From Beta vulgaris subsp. vulgaris (taxonomy: Eukaryota > Streptophyta > Magnoliopsida > Caryophyllales > Amaranthaceae), in NCBI RefSeq assembly GCF_026745355.1, contig NC_079202.1:36078561-36142560 (forward strand): a DNA stretch of 64,000 nucleotides. Direction: 5' to 3'. The notes beneath the pieces are model-generated. The model saw only the letters and a program-made list of their open reading frames with translations. It was not told the DNA's origin and did not search any database. Shown piece after piece: positions 46,806-59,900 of this stretch. A program made the translations under genes and the position numbers. How positions within the stretch are numbered: position 1 is the stretch's first letter; each line of letters begins with the position of its first letter.

Positions 46806-48328
46806 GATCATGTAAGTTCACATACCGTTAACTCGAAGAAAAGGGTTATACTCTATGCATAGTGCTTGCTTTATTGAGAAGATCACAAGGTAATGGCGAA
46901 TTTAGAGATATAAGGGAACTTGGACCGTCTACATGTTTGAGCCCTATTATATTGTAAAATTTAGACCCGTAATTATTCTTTTTTTTAAAAAAAAAAAATG
47001 CACTAAAGGTAGTTATTTTTGAGGAGTAACATGAAATCGATCAATTTTTGGTAAATAGTTCTGAAAAAAGTTTCGGTTAAGAAAAGAGAGTTTTCATAGT
47101 TTAAGAAGAAGTTTGAACATTATTGAAGAATTTACTCTTTAGGGTTATTTTTTTATATTTTGAAGCCTACAAAAAAGCCATGTCTTACATAACATGTTGA
47201 GCACTTAATTGACAGGTCCGTCCCTAATCATGGCCAGGGCTCAGGTAAAAAAACCCAAATTGCTGGTTAGTAATCTACCATGGATTATAAAATAAATCTA
47301 CACTACTTACATTTACTAATTTAACAAGCGTAGAGTTAGGTCAACAGTATGACGCAATGATATTTTGTATCTCTCGGTCTTTTCCCATGTTCAAATCCCA
47401 CCTAAGGTGGCTTTCATTTTTTCAATTTCTTATTTTTTATTTTTTATTTTTTTGATTTTCTTTTGTTTTAAATGATTTTAATAGCTATCTAATTTTTAAT
47501 AAGTGGGGTTTTTCCCCTTCTCATATAGAGTATTAACCTTGTCCATTTTGCTATTTCCTATCCCTTTCTATTTTGAGTAAACGTTCAATTATTGATTAAC
47601 CCCACATCGACTATAAAGTTACTAAAAGTATATAAGAACATATTTTCATATAAAATGTCATTAGATTTATCTCAATGTGTATTAATTTCTAATGTGCTAT
47701 TTTACAAAAATTGTATGAATCGATAAAGCAAGATAGTTGAAGATATTACATATTAATTAAGTAGTGTATTGGTAAAACGTGAATATCAAAGTGGAATGTT
47801 AAAAAAGGAAGGGGGTTTTCTTTTTACACAATTCAATCCCAAGAAAAAATAATTAAGAAGTTAATAAAAGTATATAAGAACATATGTAAACATAAAATGT
47901 CATTACATTTATCTCAATGTTAATTAGTTTTTAATGTTTTATTTTACAAAAAAATGTATGAATCGATAAGAAAGATAGTTAAAGATACTACATGTTAATA
48001 AAGTAGTGTATTGGTAAACGTGAATATCAAAGTGGAACTATTGAATTAGGAAGGTGGTTTTCTTTTTACACAATTCAAACCCAAAGAAATATTTAAAAGT
48101 AATACAAAAGGTCAAAGATCTTACCCAAATCGTAACCAAAACATCAAACTCCAACTGACAGTGCATCAATGACAATGACGTGATAAACATAAAAAGCAAG
48201 ATTGACTTAATTTAGGAAGATATGTTATAACAATATAACCATCAATCCAGTTGGTATCTTATTAAAAATGTAAGCTAAAAATGAATCTAGATTTCATTAG
48301 CTAAAGAAATTATTTCTAAATTTCTAAT
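46806..48328. other. AT-rich intergenic DNA with a tandem duplication
   Basis: No gene is seen. About 240 bases are repeated head-to-tail at 47615-47858 and 47859-48090 (landmarks AGTATATAAGAACATA and GTGTATTGGTAAA.CGTGAATATC). A SINE-like piece around 47325-47470 has a B-box-like GTTCAAATCCC. A weak hAT-like pair of ends may lie at about 46893 and 47229. Confidence 0.5.
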
Positions 48329-50095
48329 CACTAGTAGAATAAATGCTATTTGCTGCGGTTATATTGCTACGGTTTTACCTATATGCAGCAATATAACACG
48401 CAAAAAAAATAAAAAAATAGAAATTGACAATATTGCTGCGGTTCCCGCCCAAAACCGCAGCAATATTGTCTAACGGTTACCTTTTTAAAAACATGTGGGG
48501 CCCTGTACAGCTAATATTGCTGCGGTTTCCACGTAGGACCGCAGCAATATATTAAAAAAATATTTTTTTAATATATTGATGCGGTCCTATTAGGAAACCG
48601 CAGCAATATTAGCTTTCACTTACCCATAAAAGAAGACGGGTTCTCAGCGCGCCTCACACTTAGGGTTTTTTCTCTCAGCGCCCCCTCATCTTCTCTCTCA
48701 GCGCCCCTCACCTTCTCTCTCAGCGCCTCACCCTCTCTTCTCTCTCTCATCTCTCTCAACCCTCTCTTCTCTCTCTCATCTCTCTCAACTCTCTCAACCT
48801 CTCTAAACCTTCGCCTTATGTCAACTTTGTGCGACCCTGTGCGACCCGACGAAGCCGACGAAGCGAGTAAGGTGTTTGATTTTTGAGATGCGTGTCTTGG
48901 TTTGCGTCATTACTAGTGGCTCGTCGTTCCTCGCGAAGCTTCGGTCGTCGTTCAGATCGAAGACTTGACCCTTCGAAGCTCACCCTCGTCGTTCCTCGCG
49001 AAGCCTTTGTCGTTCCTGTCGAAGCGTTCGTCGTACCTGTCGAAGCGTTCGTCGTTCCTCGCGCTTGAAGCCTTCGTCGTTCAGATCTTGTTTTCATCAG
49101 GTATTCAATTTTGATATTCAATTTCTCGTTTTTTGATATTCAATTTCTCGTTTTTTTCTCGTCGTTCCTCTTGAAGCCTTCTGTCAACTCTGATTTTGAT
49201 ATTCAATTTCTCGTTTTTTTTAATATTGCGTCCTTTTCAGATCGAAGATCTTTTTATTATTTCAGATCGAAGATTTTTTTCAGATCGAAGATTTTTTTCA
49301 GATCGAAGAGTCCAAGAGTCGTTCAATTCTCGAAGATCGAAGATTTTCATTTTGATTTTTTCAGATTTAATTTGTGTATTTTGTCGTTTTTCTTATTATT
49401 TCAGATCTGGTTTTTTTATTATTATTTAGATAGGTTTTTTGCGTTTGTTGATTATTTCGTCCAGCCTCAATTTTTGTAATTGTTTTTATAATATTTTAGT
49501 AATTATTTGTGTATCAGAATACTACTTTTGATGAGTTGTATGATTTTGGTTTTTTATAATTTGCCTTAAATATTTTTGCTGTTTTTTTAGTTACTATAAT
49601 TTTGGTTTTCTATATTCTGCCTTAAATATATGTAATAATATATTTCAATTTGAATTTTTTATGTCTTTGAATTTTGTATAATAATTTTTTTTGTTATTAG
49701 TTTCAATAAGTGTTGTTTTATTTGCTTTTAATCTTTTTGTCTTTCAAATTTGATGGCTGCAAAAAAAAAAAAAAAAAAATTTACCTGTTCAGACCCTATT
49801 GCTGCGGTTTTACTTGAAAAACCGCAGCAATATGTCTATTTTTTATTATTAAATATAGCATATTGCTGCAGTTTTACCTAAAAATCGCAGCAATATGCTT
49901 TCTAAATCTGATTGAAAATAAATATATTGCTGCGGTTTGGCATAAAAACCGCAGCAATATTTGTTAATATTGCTGCGGTTTAAAACCGCAGCAATATAAT
50001 TAATACCTATTGCTGCGCCCTTAATTGCTGCGCGCCCAAATCCGTAGCAATAGGGCACTTTTTAACCGCAGCAAATAGCATTTATTCTACTAGTG
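48329..50095. mobile_element. Non-autonomous CACTA transposon
   Basis: Terminal inverted repeats begin CACTAGTAGAATAAATGC and are perfect over about 33 bases. A 3-bp target duplication AAT flanks them (48326-48328, 50096-50098). Both subterminal regions are packed with ATTGCTGCGGTTTT and its complement as hairpins (48345-48615 and 49795-50075), the pattern of transposase-binding sites in CACTA elements. The 1767-bp interior lacks transposase and holds CT-rich and repeated sequence, possibly captured. Confidence 0.93.
48640..49345 (+). other. Interior of the CACTA element: CT-rich leader-like and repeated GC-richer sequence
   Basis: 48640-48810 is CT-rich (TCTCTCAGCGCC repeated) like a plant 5' UTR. 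48900-49090 contains TTCGTCGTTCCTGTCGAAGCG-like units about 24 bases apart, giving repeated EAFVVPV in one frame (48883-49068, open on both strands). 49230-49345 repeats CAGATCGAAGATTTT four to five times. No known protein is recognised. It could be a captured gene fragment or a family-specific internal region. Confidence 0.45.
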
Positions 50096-50098
50096 AAT

Positions 50099-52519
50099 TT
50101 AATTTTGACCATTAATATATTGAAATCAATATATGTCAAGAATAGTAAATGAAATTATAAATGGCCCATATTTTTTAGTTTATCCCAAAGCCTCTAAAAT
50201 ATCTGGGATGGGCCTACTTATTGGTCGGGCTTTAAGAAAAGAGAGAGAAGAGAAGAGAAAATACAACTATGAAAGATTAGAAATAAAAAAAAATATCCAC
50301 TAACTTAACCCATGGCAAAATAAGTTGCACACTATTTCCACTAATTCAATCTCTTACATGATTCTATATAAGGAATAAAATAACTAACAAAGACTATAAA
50401 TAAAAGAAACAAAAAAAAATCCCATCAACTTAGCTCATGCCAGAATAAGCTACCCACTATTTCCAGTAATTTCTATCATATAAGCCAAGGGGGAGTTATG
50501 GACTATGGTAGCTCCCTTTAAAAAGTCTTTTTTATCCTCAACTAAATATATAATTGGATATTCAAATTTTCTACAATATATCATTTCCTAATTTAAAGAT
50601 CGAGTCAAAATTCTAATGATAAATTAAACTAAATAAGCATTAACAAAGTAACTTGACACAATGAAAAAAATAATTATTTAATTTAAAAATTACAAATTTA
50701 ATTTGACTATAAGACCTTACATATAAATGTTCATTACAATTTATAAGCACTTTACATTAGTTTGTACAACAATAATTATAAATCACATTTTTAAAATTAT
50801 ATGTAGATGAAATTTATTAAAAACAGAGTCAAACAATCAATACACACATCGCGTGCATAGAAGGCTAGTAACATACTATGGACTAATTTTAACATACTCC
50901 CTTCCACTAAATTAAAGTTGGATCTTCAACAACTTAAACTTCCATATTGTCATTGATTTACTACGTTTGATGTCAATAGTGTTCTTAAGAAAAAAGTTAT
51001 CATAATACTTTAATGTGACCTATACATTGGTATATGTCAACAATATGTTATTTATGGCCAGATATATACATATATATTTTTAAAAGGTAAGATGAAGTCT
51101 CTTGCAAGGAAGGAGGTAAATTGGGGATCTCTCCCTACAATGGGTGAGACCCTATCCCTTGACCTCTGGGAGCAGAGGTGATGCCAATACAACTAGTCTA
51201 TCACCTGCTGCTCCTTTATGGCTAGATATTATAGATAAAGTCAAATACGATATATTCCTATTGTATACTTGTATTTAAATCACATTTGACTTTTCAAAAT
51301 TAGTTATAAATAATTTTCTAAATTATACTCTATAAATTATGAAATTAATGTTTTTGAAATTAAATTTAATATGATATACAAAAATATCAATTACTATTAC
51401 TAAAATAGTACTTTATAAAATAAGAAATTACTTTATAATCGATAAAAGACTATGACAACTCGTACTACCGCCCCCTTGGTACTGCTGCCGTGTTTCTTTT
51501 ATTGATTTTCGACCCTCCAAAACCTTGTTGCAGCCAGTGATATCCCCCATCCCAAAGAAACAATCTCCTCCTTTTTACTTCTTCTGCCCCACATGGAACT
51601 CCAGTCTAAAACAATAAGGGTTTTGTTTTCTCCTTCCTTAGCGGTGTCGTGTGATCTTTAGCCCAAGTAGAGTTCTTTTTCTTTTCTTTTCTTTTCTTTT
51701 TTATTCTCTTGATGTGTGCTACTTGGTAACATTGGGCTTTAGCTCACTTATTCCTAATCTATGGATTAAGTTTGTATTAATAGGTTTAGCCCATTAATCA
51801 CCAAAGACAATTTCCGATTATTTGACTCTAAAATTATAATGTACGTGTCAATCATGAGATATATCACTACTGGAAGATAACATAGCATATGTCAAACAAA
51901 AAAATAATCCAATAAACATAATTTCAAATAATATATGAAAACAATTGAAATCCACAACTTATTGTTTATAATACTAATAAAGAGCTAGTAAGAGTAAATA
52001 AGAAGGTTAGAAATATATAACTATTCACCCTTATCAGTACTTCTAAAAACATCTTATAATAAATAAAATCGGAAATTCAAAGGTGTTACGTCGCGATAAT
52101 TAATAATGATAACCACGAGGCTAATGGTTGTAATTAAAAAAAAAAAACAATAAGTTCTAAATAATTATTATAGACTAGCTCGATAGAGAGTAATTAATTA
52201 TTACAAACCAGAATATAAATCCTATAGTCAAATAAATAACAACGAAAGTCTTATTAAAGTCTTGTTAAATCAAAAAAGGTCCAACACACTCTTTGACCCA
52301 ACCGAAAGCTAACTATCTTCAAGTCCCTACACATTAAACACTGTAATATTAGCCAAAGGCTCAGCAAGATTTAATACTATAATAAAACAAAACTATTCAA
52401 TATGCAGGTAAGATATATAGGAATATCTTCCAAATTCATTTAAAAGTTGTACCAATTATATATATATAATATATTAACTTTCTAACAATCTCAAATCCAA
52501 TCTTTCTTTCTTTATGAAC
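50099..52519. other. AT-rich intergenic DNA
   Basis: No coding frame or transposon protein is seen. A block at about 51085-51230 is richer in GC and on the complement has a SINE-like B-box (GAGGTCAAGGGATAGG); this is only a suggestion. A TTTTC microsatellite lies near 51675-51700. Confidence 0.4.
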
Positions 52520-52521
52520 TA

Positions 52522-52838
52522 TTCCCTCCGTTTCCTAAAGATCTTCCCTCTTTCTGTTTAAGTGCGTTTCCAAAAGATCTTTCCTCTTTTACTTTATTCC
52601 TTATTTGGAATTTGTTTTTCCCTTTTTACCCTCTCATGTCCTTATCATATGGTCCACCATTACATTATTAATTCAATTTTACTCCCTTTCTCTCTCCTAC
52701 TTTAACCCCTTTTTATTTGTTTATTTATCTTAACCTCTTTCTCTCTCCTACTTTACCCACCCCACACCCTACACAAGTGGATCCTCCTTAATATTTGTAG
52801 GAATAGTAATAAGGAAGATCTTTAGGAAACAGAGTGAG
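52522..52838. mobile_element. Stowaway-type MITE
   Basis: The left end is TTCCCTCCGTTTCCTAAAG and the complement of the right end CTCACTCTGTTTCCTAAAG, continuing to a shared ATCTTCC. TA dinucleotides flank both ends (52520-52521, 52839-52840). Ends of the CTCCCTCCGT type with TA duplication mark Stowaway (Tc1/mariner) MITEs. 317 bp, noncoding. Confidence 0.8.
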
Positions 52839-52840
52839 TA

Positions 52841-54908
52841 TTATGTAAAACATTCAAATATAACCTTTCGTAATTTGTGAGTAGGAAGTAATTCAATTCC
52901 AATCAGCTAGCTAGGCTCACTAGATAACGTAAACACCAAAGTCCCTAGTATGCATACCCCTAACTTGATAACGTACCAAGAAGGAAGACAAATGGCAAGA
53001 GTATTGATCAATATACTCCCAACTACTAAAATAAATCGTTGAGACACTGTTAACTCAAAATACTTCCATACTCGAGGAATACTGTTTACCAGTAACCCCA
53101 CATTTTTGTTAAACTTGGTAACATTGAGGAACTTCCTCCTTTTATTATAAATCTCATAAATAATCTCATAAACTCTTTCAATGTAATTATAGAGAACCAT
53201 TTAGATCTCAACATATAAACTTCATAAAACAATCTCATTGTTAAAATAAATTTTCAAACAATGTAAAATAATTTCTGAACTCGTATGTACAAGCACAGTA
53301 ATAAATCTTACCTTATCAGCAACCACAATCAATATATCTTAATCTCAAGTGAAAAGGCTCTTCTACGAACCCGCAATCTACGATATAATAGTCACTTGAC
53401 TATACTTCACATAATTCACCTATAAATGACATAACCTAGCTAATGAGTTTTGACTGATTCGGAAACGACTCAACTTAACTCAATTTATTTCAAAAGAGCA
53501 CATACAAAAGTTAATTGGCCAAAAGTCAATGAAAGTCACATATACAAACTATAGAACCCATATGGTTTTAAGGATTAATCATATAACTTAGACAAAGAAC
53601 TAACTATATACCAACAAAATCGCAAACATGTATGTATAATATACAATTATGACAAATACTTCATTTTATGTTATTTTATTTTTGTTTCCTATTAAAGTCT
53701 TATGAACATGATCAACCTAAGTCACAAACTAAACATGCATGGTATAGTAAAAATAAGAAAACTGCAAGAACTACACTCGTGTTGTAGCACGCCAAAATTT
53801 GGGCCAGGGAATGTTTCGTCAGCAGCCAAACAAACATCGTGTCGACCAAAAGAACAGTTGATACCCACCTTCAATCCATTCTACAACAACTAAGCATCAC
53901 AACAACACCACAACACTGGAAAGTTGGAAACTCAACTACAATAACAGTATAACACCACACTTGACTAGAATCTTTATACTACAATAAAACTCATACTAAT
54001 TCTTGATACTTTTTTATGTACTAAAAAACTATAACCATGGACTTATAGTTCAAAATAGGCGATTAATAACAATCCCACAAATCACAAATTTTAGAATATA
54101 CTTTAGAAACAATAATTTCGCAAACCCAAATGGAAAATACGTTAACTAAATCGAATTAAACATGAAACATAAACCAATCATACAAATTTCACATAATAGA
54201 AATTTTCCCCTAATTCGATTTTGTTATGAACCCTTAGTTAACAAAATCCCAAATTCATAAAAAAAAAACAACCATACACGAAATTAAAGTTCAAAAGTAT
54301 AACTTACTTGAATGGAGGAGGTAAATTACACAATAAGAGACCCGAAAATTCCTACTTTGCTCTGATTTTCGACCAAAAACCCAAGCCCATAAATCCAAAT
54401 TTTCGTCTTTGAAATACCCACAAAACCAGGAGATGTTGAAGATGGGTCACTAAAGATTGATGTGTAATAATAAATGATAACAAATTTAAAGATGTAACGG
54501 TGTGTTGGAGAAGAAAAAGAACGACAAAAGAAGGAAGGAAAAAAATAGAAGAAAGAATGAATGAAAAAAAGGAAAGCAAGCTGCGGGGAAACACCTGACC
54601 TTTTTCCACTTTTTTTCTTTTTTTTCCTTCTCCCTCCTTTATAATAGCGACATAATGTGTAATTGGGTAGTTAACCTAGGAAATTTAGGGATTAGCTTTT
54701 GACCCTTCTAAGGTAGGGTCAATAAGTGGAAAATAAAATATATTTAATAAAAAAATATTTTAAAATAATTTTGTTTATAAACTTACATAATATAACTATT
54801 ACAAAACAAGTATAAAAATACGGGGTCACACCATGGATTCCTTTGCATTTACCTTCATTAAGTCGTTATAATCTGATTGTTAACGTCGCAACATTTGCAT
54901 GTGATGTT
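52841..54908 (-). other. Intergenic DNA with a candidate minus-strand LTR ending at 54830
   Basis: The complement of the segment ending at 54830 starts TGTGACCCCGTATTTTTATA, similar to the TGTAACACCCCG starts of chromovirus LTRs. About 180 bases in is a TATAAAG (54638-54644) with a purine-rich leader after it. Farther along, near 53785-53815, the complement has an AAATTTTGGCGTGCTACAA segment that is vaguely primer-site-like. I could not find the other LTR edge, a second LTR or a coding region. The 54831-54908 piece is unrecognised. Confidence 0.3.
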
Positions 54909-55241
54909 AAGCCAAAGAGAAAGTTACGACATATGATATACAAAAGAAAAGGCAAGAGGAAGATTACTCAACTAAAGGACATTATACACTTGTACTTAGA
55001 GAAAAACTTAAGCTGTAACGATCGTCGTTTATCTGGAACGACAGTCCCTGATAGTAGATTGGTGGAACCATCTCCACCCGCGGTTTTTACCCACCTTCAT
55101 TGGGGTTTTCCGCGTCACCATTTCTGTGTGTTCTTCCCTTTAACCCCCTTTGCACTCATTCCTTGCATTGTCATACTGATAATCTGGTTAAATCGTCCCT
55201 AACTTTAATTCTATCGTAAAAGGAAAATTTTAGCATAAATA
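54909..55241 (+). repeat. Truncated gypsy LTR (third copy of the element 1 3' junction)
   Basis: It matches 28624-28956 including the bases specific to the element 1 3' LTR (GATTACTCAAC, CGTTTATCTGG, terminal TAAATA). The left edge is abrupt inside the LTR; there is no upstream internal region. It marks the left breakpoint of the third ASR duplicate. Confidence 0.88.
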
Positions 55242-56385
55242 GTTATCACCTCCAATTTGAATCACAACAAAAACATCTATATATTGAGAGATATGTGCAT
55301 TCAAATTCAGCCTTATACCATTCACAAGATTTCAAGTTATAAACAACAATTATCCACCTTCACTTGAAACCCATCGAATAAGATAACTCCACCTAATTAA
55401 AAGCAAGAAGTGATACTCAACCAAACATCATAGAACCTGCACCTTAAATAAAATTCCATAAGCCTACTCACTTTAGGCAATCCTGAAAACAAACATCTTC
55501 TATAATTGTGTACCGATGCGTCTTCGAACACCAAAACACATACAAAACTATCACATGGCCTAGATCTAGTCACCAACGCCAAGCATGCTTCTTTAAATTA
55601 ACCAAACTCCCTTCAAACAATTCTTCATCTCAACAATAGACTCAAAGGTAATTCTAGAAACTGAATGATAACAATAATTTCTAAATTACAATTGTACTTA
55701 ATAAACACAAAAGTACCAAATTTATGATAAGAAATAGGATGACTAGAACAAAATCTAATGCATAACCAAGATTGCTACTTTCTTACAACCTCAAAAACAA
55801 TCTATCATAGACTTCAAAAAAAGAAAAATCCACACGGTTTCTCGTTTTACCAAGAGATCTCAAGGGGACACCAAACATAAAGAGATCGTAGAAACCGCAG
55901 TCCCAAATCTTGTAAACCTAAAGTGCAAGATTATCATGAATAGTGTCGGCAATATTTGTATATTGATCCTCATTGGACCTTTCTCCATTTTTTTCTTTAA
56001 TTTTAAACACTCAGATTTAATATGAACCTTCACATGACAATAGTTACAGATTTTTCCAGAATTCATTCCACCATGAGCAACCAAAGCATTTGTGTAAGCA
56101 GAATTATTAGAATTATTAAGACCTCCTTAACATCCTACAAACTCAAATCCTATTTACCATAAAATAAGGTATCTCGAAAGTGCTTATACGAAGGTGGTAA
56201 AGAACACAACAACATAATATAGCCATATCCTCATCATCGATATCAACATCGATGTTTTGCAAATCCGCATAAACATCAATCATTAATATTTCTTTGTTCT
56301 TAACGAGCTTTCGTTCTAACAACATGATTTCGTTCTTCCCTAATCGTCAATTTTTTTTTTTTTTTTCTGAGGGGACTTCCCATAT
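55242..56385 (-). mobile_element. Ty1/copia gag-only remnant C
   Basis: A near-identical copy of remnant A (28957-30110) joined to the same LTR end at GTTATCACCTCC. It keeps the knuckle CNYC-x4-H-x4-C on the minus strand (near 56025-56070) and the [15 protein letters not shown] segment. It lacks about 45 bases present in copy A between the knuckle region and the ACCTCCTTAACATCC landmark (near 56120). Confidence 0.75.
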
Positions 56386-56909
56386 CGTCAAATCATGAAA
56401 CATAATTGAGTTATGAGAAAAGAGAAGACAAGCCTGACACATGAAAAAAAAAATTAAGAAAACTCTAACTAATCCTCACGTATGAACCAATCTCAGAGAA
56501 AAAAAAAAAAAAAAAAAAAATTAAAGAAAAAGAGTTGAGAGTATAATTAGGTGACCAATTTAATAGAAATGTTATCTACAAAAGTTGAGGATGACGTCGC
56601 GAACGCATGCATGATAATAGGTTTTGAAGCTTCTCTGAACTGAACACAGGTAATACTATTATTAAACACGGCGAAGGTAGCTTGCGAAATTTGATTTAGT
56701 CGTATGACACGCGTAAATTAACTTAGGCAAGAAGCAACAATTGTGTCTCACTGCCTATATATAAACACCTGAACATACCTTATTAGAATGTAACTCAAAC
56801 ATCTTTTGATTAGCATAAGATATTATCATTATATTCCGTATCTTATCAAATTATTGAATATCTTTCGACTTTTTTTTACTTAATATTTTAAAAAGATATC
56901 AAAAACATT
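56386..56909 (+). promoter_or_regulatory. ASR copy 3 promoter and 5' UTR
   Basis: TATATATAAA at 56756-56765 and TGACGTC at 56592-56598, nearly identical to copy 2 with small deletions (a CTG in the GCATGCTGTGATAA landmark and about five bases in the 5' UTR near 56848). The poly-A run at about 56503-56520 is variable between copies. Confidence 0.6.
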
Positions 56910-59900
56910 ATGACTGATCACCACCATCGCAAGGAGGAAGCGCAAAAAGACCCAAAGAAGGAATTGAAGCACCATAAACACCTTCAACATTTTGGAAAAG
57001 CTACGGTTGTCGCTGCTGGTACTTATGCTCTGGTAATTTTAAGATATTATTATTTACTATACATAATAAATTTCTGTTGTCGTCTGGAATTTGTTTTTAG
57101 AAAAAATGTATGCATTTCATTATCATTGCTCAAGGATTAAGGAGATGTCTACTAGCCCTAGGCCAAAGTCCATATAAATATTGCTCATAGGCCAACATTA
57201 ATACATTATAATATTATATATACGAGTATTATATTACAGAAGAAAGAAGATAATAATTAACAAATAGGCCTACTCTTTCTATTATCAATTAATTTTAGGA
57301 TACAATAGATTGGGTTTGTATGTACATGTGGCCAGGCTCTTCTTCAACCTGAGCTTGTGTTTTCCCTAGAGCTGTCAGTTTGGTTGAAAACCGATGGTTA
57401 AACTGCAAACTGTTGATCAACTGAACTGAATAAACTGAACTGAATTGACCCATAACTGAAAAGTTAAAAACCGATAAGTCAATCAGATTAAAGCAAACTG
57501 CAATTAACTGAACTGAAACTGAACTGAAACTCAACCGAAAACATACCAAACTGAAATTAACTGCACGAAAAACCGATTTAAACTGAACTGAACTGAACTG
57601 AAAATGAACTGAATTTAACTGAAAACTGTTTCAAACTGTTTTTAACTGAACTGAATCAAACTGAATAAAACTGTTTTTAACTGAACTGATTCAAACTGTT
57701 TTTGTCTGAACCGAATCAAACTGAATAAAACTATTTTTAACTGAACTGAATCAAACTCTTTTAACTGAACTGCATAAAACTGAATAAAACTGTTTTATAA
57801 TAAACCGAATCAAACTGAATGAAATAGTTTTAAACTATATAGAATACAATAATTGTCTCAAAGACTCAATTAACTGAACTGTTTCAAAAATATAACACCT
57901 AATTTCGTAATTTTTAATTTATCTAAATTATTGGCGTACGGTGACATGACACCTTAAATACTAGACAACGATAAAAACAAGTGATTTCAATTTTCAATTA
58001 CTATTTCCATTAAAAAGTTGAATTCTTCAATATACAAGCTTCCAAGTGAATCATTTGTGTACATTACTCTCTTGTTTTGATTTGACATCTATTAATGTAT
58101 ATATCATAGAGGCTATAACTCATAAGTCACAACATGTATGTATATACGTAGAACTTTAACAATTTTCTAAAGTATCTTGGGTTGGAAAGAAATCTATCCA
58201 GGCTTGAACGGTCAATTAACATTGGATTTTTTTTTTCTGTTTCACCACGTTATTTTTTTATGTGTTTCTTTCAAATTTAAAGTTTAAAAAGTCCAAATAC
58301 TAGAAAGTCCAAACAAGTGAATAACCGAATAGGATGAACTAAATGAAGGAGATGTTCCTGAATAGTATTAGGCCCGAGACAAAATTTAAAAAATGGGCCC
58401 TTGACGTGGGAGAGATTAACAAAAATAAACAATATAATAATTTATAATGGATAGTTTTCATTAAATTAAACTAAATAAATCACTACATTCAAATAACAAT
58501 CTTAACAATGTCTTTAAACATACAATTTCACACCTTTTTTTTTGGCCCAACAAACTTTTACTTTATATTGTGTTGGTTCAGTGGTTTGCCTTTTGTTTTT
58601 TGTAAACGACCGAAAAAATCCATCTGCCCAAAAAATTCAACAGAAGCCATGACCGATTTGTAGTTTTGTTTCTGACTTCTATGGCTCTTATCTATTGAGT
58701 TAAGGAGATGATTAATGAAATCAACTAATGTCCCAACCTTTGAACTAAACAAGTCCCTGCAAATTACTCTATCACTAATACTACTCAAAATCAAGATAAA
58801 ATAACTAAAACAAAACCAAACATGTTCTAGCAATTGCTCTGTTTTTTGATTTTTTTTTTCCTTTATTAGCTATACAATTATACAAGTTGTACGCATTAAC
58901 TCATTTGTCAACAACATTACAACATTACAACAATTCAACAACCTAGTAAGAAATTCGAAAATTATAATCAAATTGAAAGCTTATATTTTTTTTTTTATCA
59001 CCCAACACCTAAAATCTAATTTCTCAAATCTCACATTATTAGAAATAAATATTCAGAATTACAAATTAAAGAAAGATTGAGGCTGGAAACTTTACAAACA
59101 AACGAAATCAAAGAAAGAGATGAAGGAATATTTTGTAACTTCCACCATATGGTCTCTAGATGTATTACAACGATGAACAAATAACAATAAATTACAGAAG
59201 ATGTAAAATTAATAATAGAAATTCAGAGTTCTCCTAAAAACAAGATCTAAAACATAAAAGATAAAAAACTATTAGCATAAAACCTTATAAATTCTAAATC
59301 TACATAAACCTGATGAGACCTAGAATTATCTTATAATCCAGATGTAAAACTAAGACATATAAATTATATTCAAAAACCTCGATTCTTGAGATTTTCACGA
59401 CAAAAACACCAACTTGGGTCTAATTTCTTCGCTTTGGATCCGATTTGGTTCTTCGCTTAAGTTTGCGATTTCGCCGTAAAAAAACGAAGATTCAAGGGCC
59501 GAGATAGACAGAGAAAACAAAAGTAAGTTTAGAGAGGAAAGATATAAGACCAGGTGAATGCAGAGAGAAGGAGATAGAATGTAGGTGCGGGGAGATGAGA
59601 AAAAAATGAAGGTTAGAGAATTGGGCTGGCCGCTGGGTGGCTGAGAGAGGAAGGAAATAGGGTTTTGATCTTTTATATGGAGATGGCTGAGAGACGATCT
59701 AACGGTTCAATTTGGTTTATGGATTGTATCTAACGGTTAATATTTCTGATCCGTGTGCTTTGTATTGTTTTTTTATGTGTCATTGATTTAAATGATCTAA
59801 CGGTTTAGGTTTTCCTCTTAGTTGGTATTGGATTTTGCCTTAAGAAAACAAATAATCATACTTTTTTTTTTACAAGAACAAATAATCATACTAAATTAAT

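Noticed and set aside
46893..47229. A small hAT element bounded by GGCGAATTTAG-like and GGACGGACC-like ends
   Set aside because: The ends match too weakly and the supposed 8-base duplications differ at several positions.
48883..49121. Repeat protein genes on both strands inside the CACTA element
   Set aside because: The frames arise from 24-base tandem repeats that stay open on both strands; no start context, family match or splice structure supports a gene.
51085..51230. A SINE on the minus strand
   Set aside because: Only one plausible internal promoter box is visible, no poly-A or target duplication was found, so it is not listed as a separate element.
54352..54609. Minus-strand membrane-like protein of 85 residues
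   Set aside because: The sequence is a purine-rich leader complement following a TATA-like box; hydrophobicity comes from T-rich codons and there is no homologous family I recognise.
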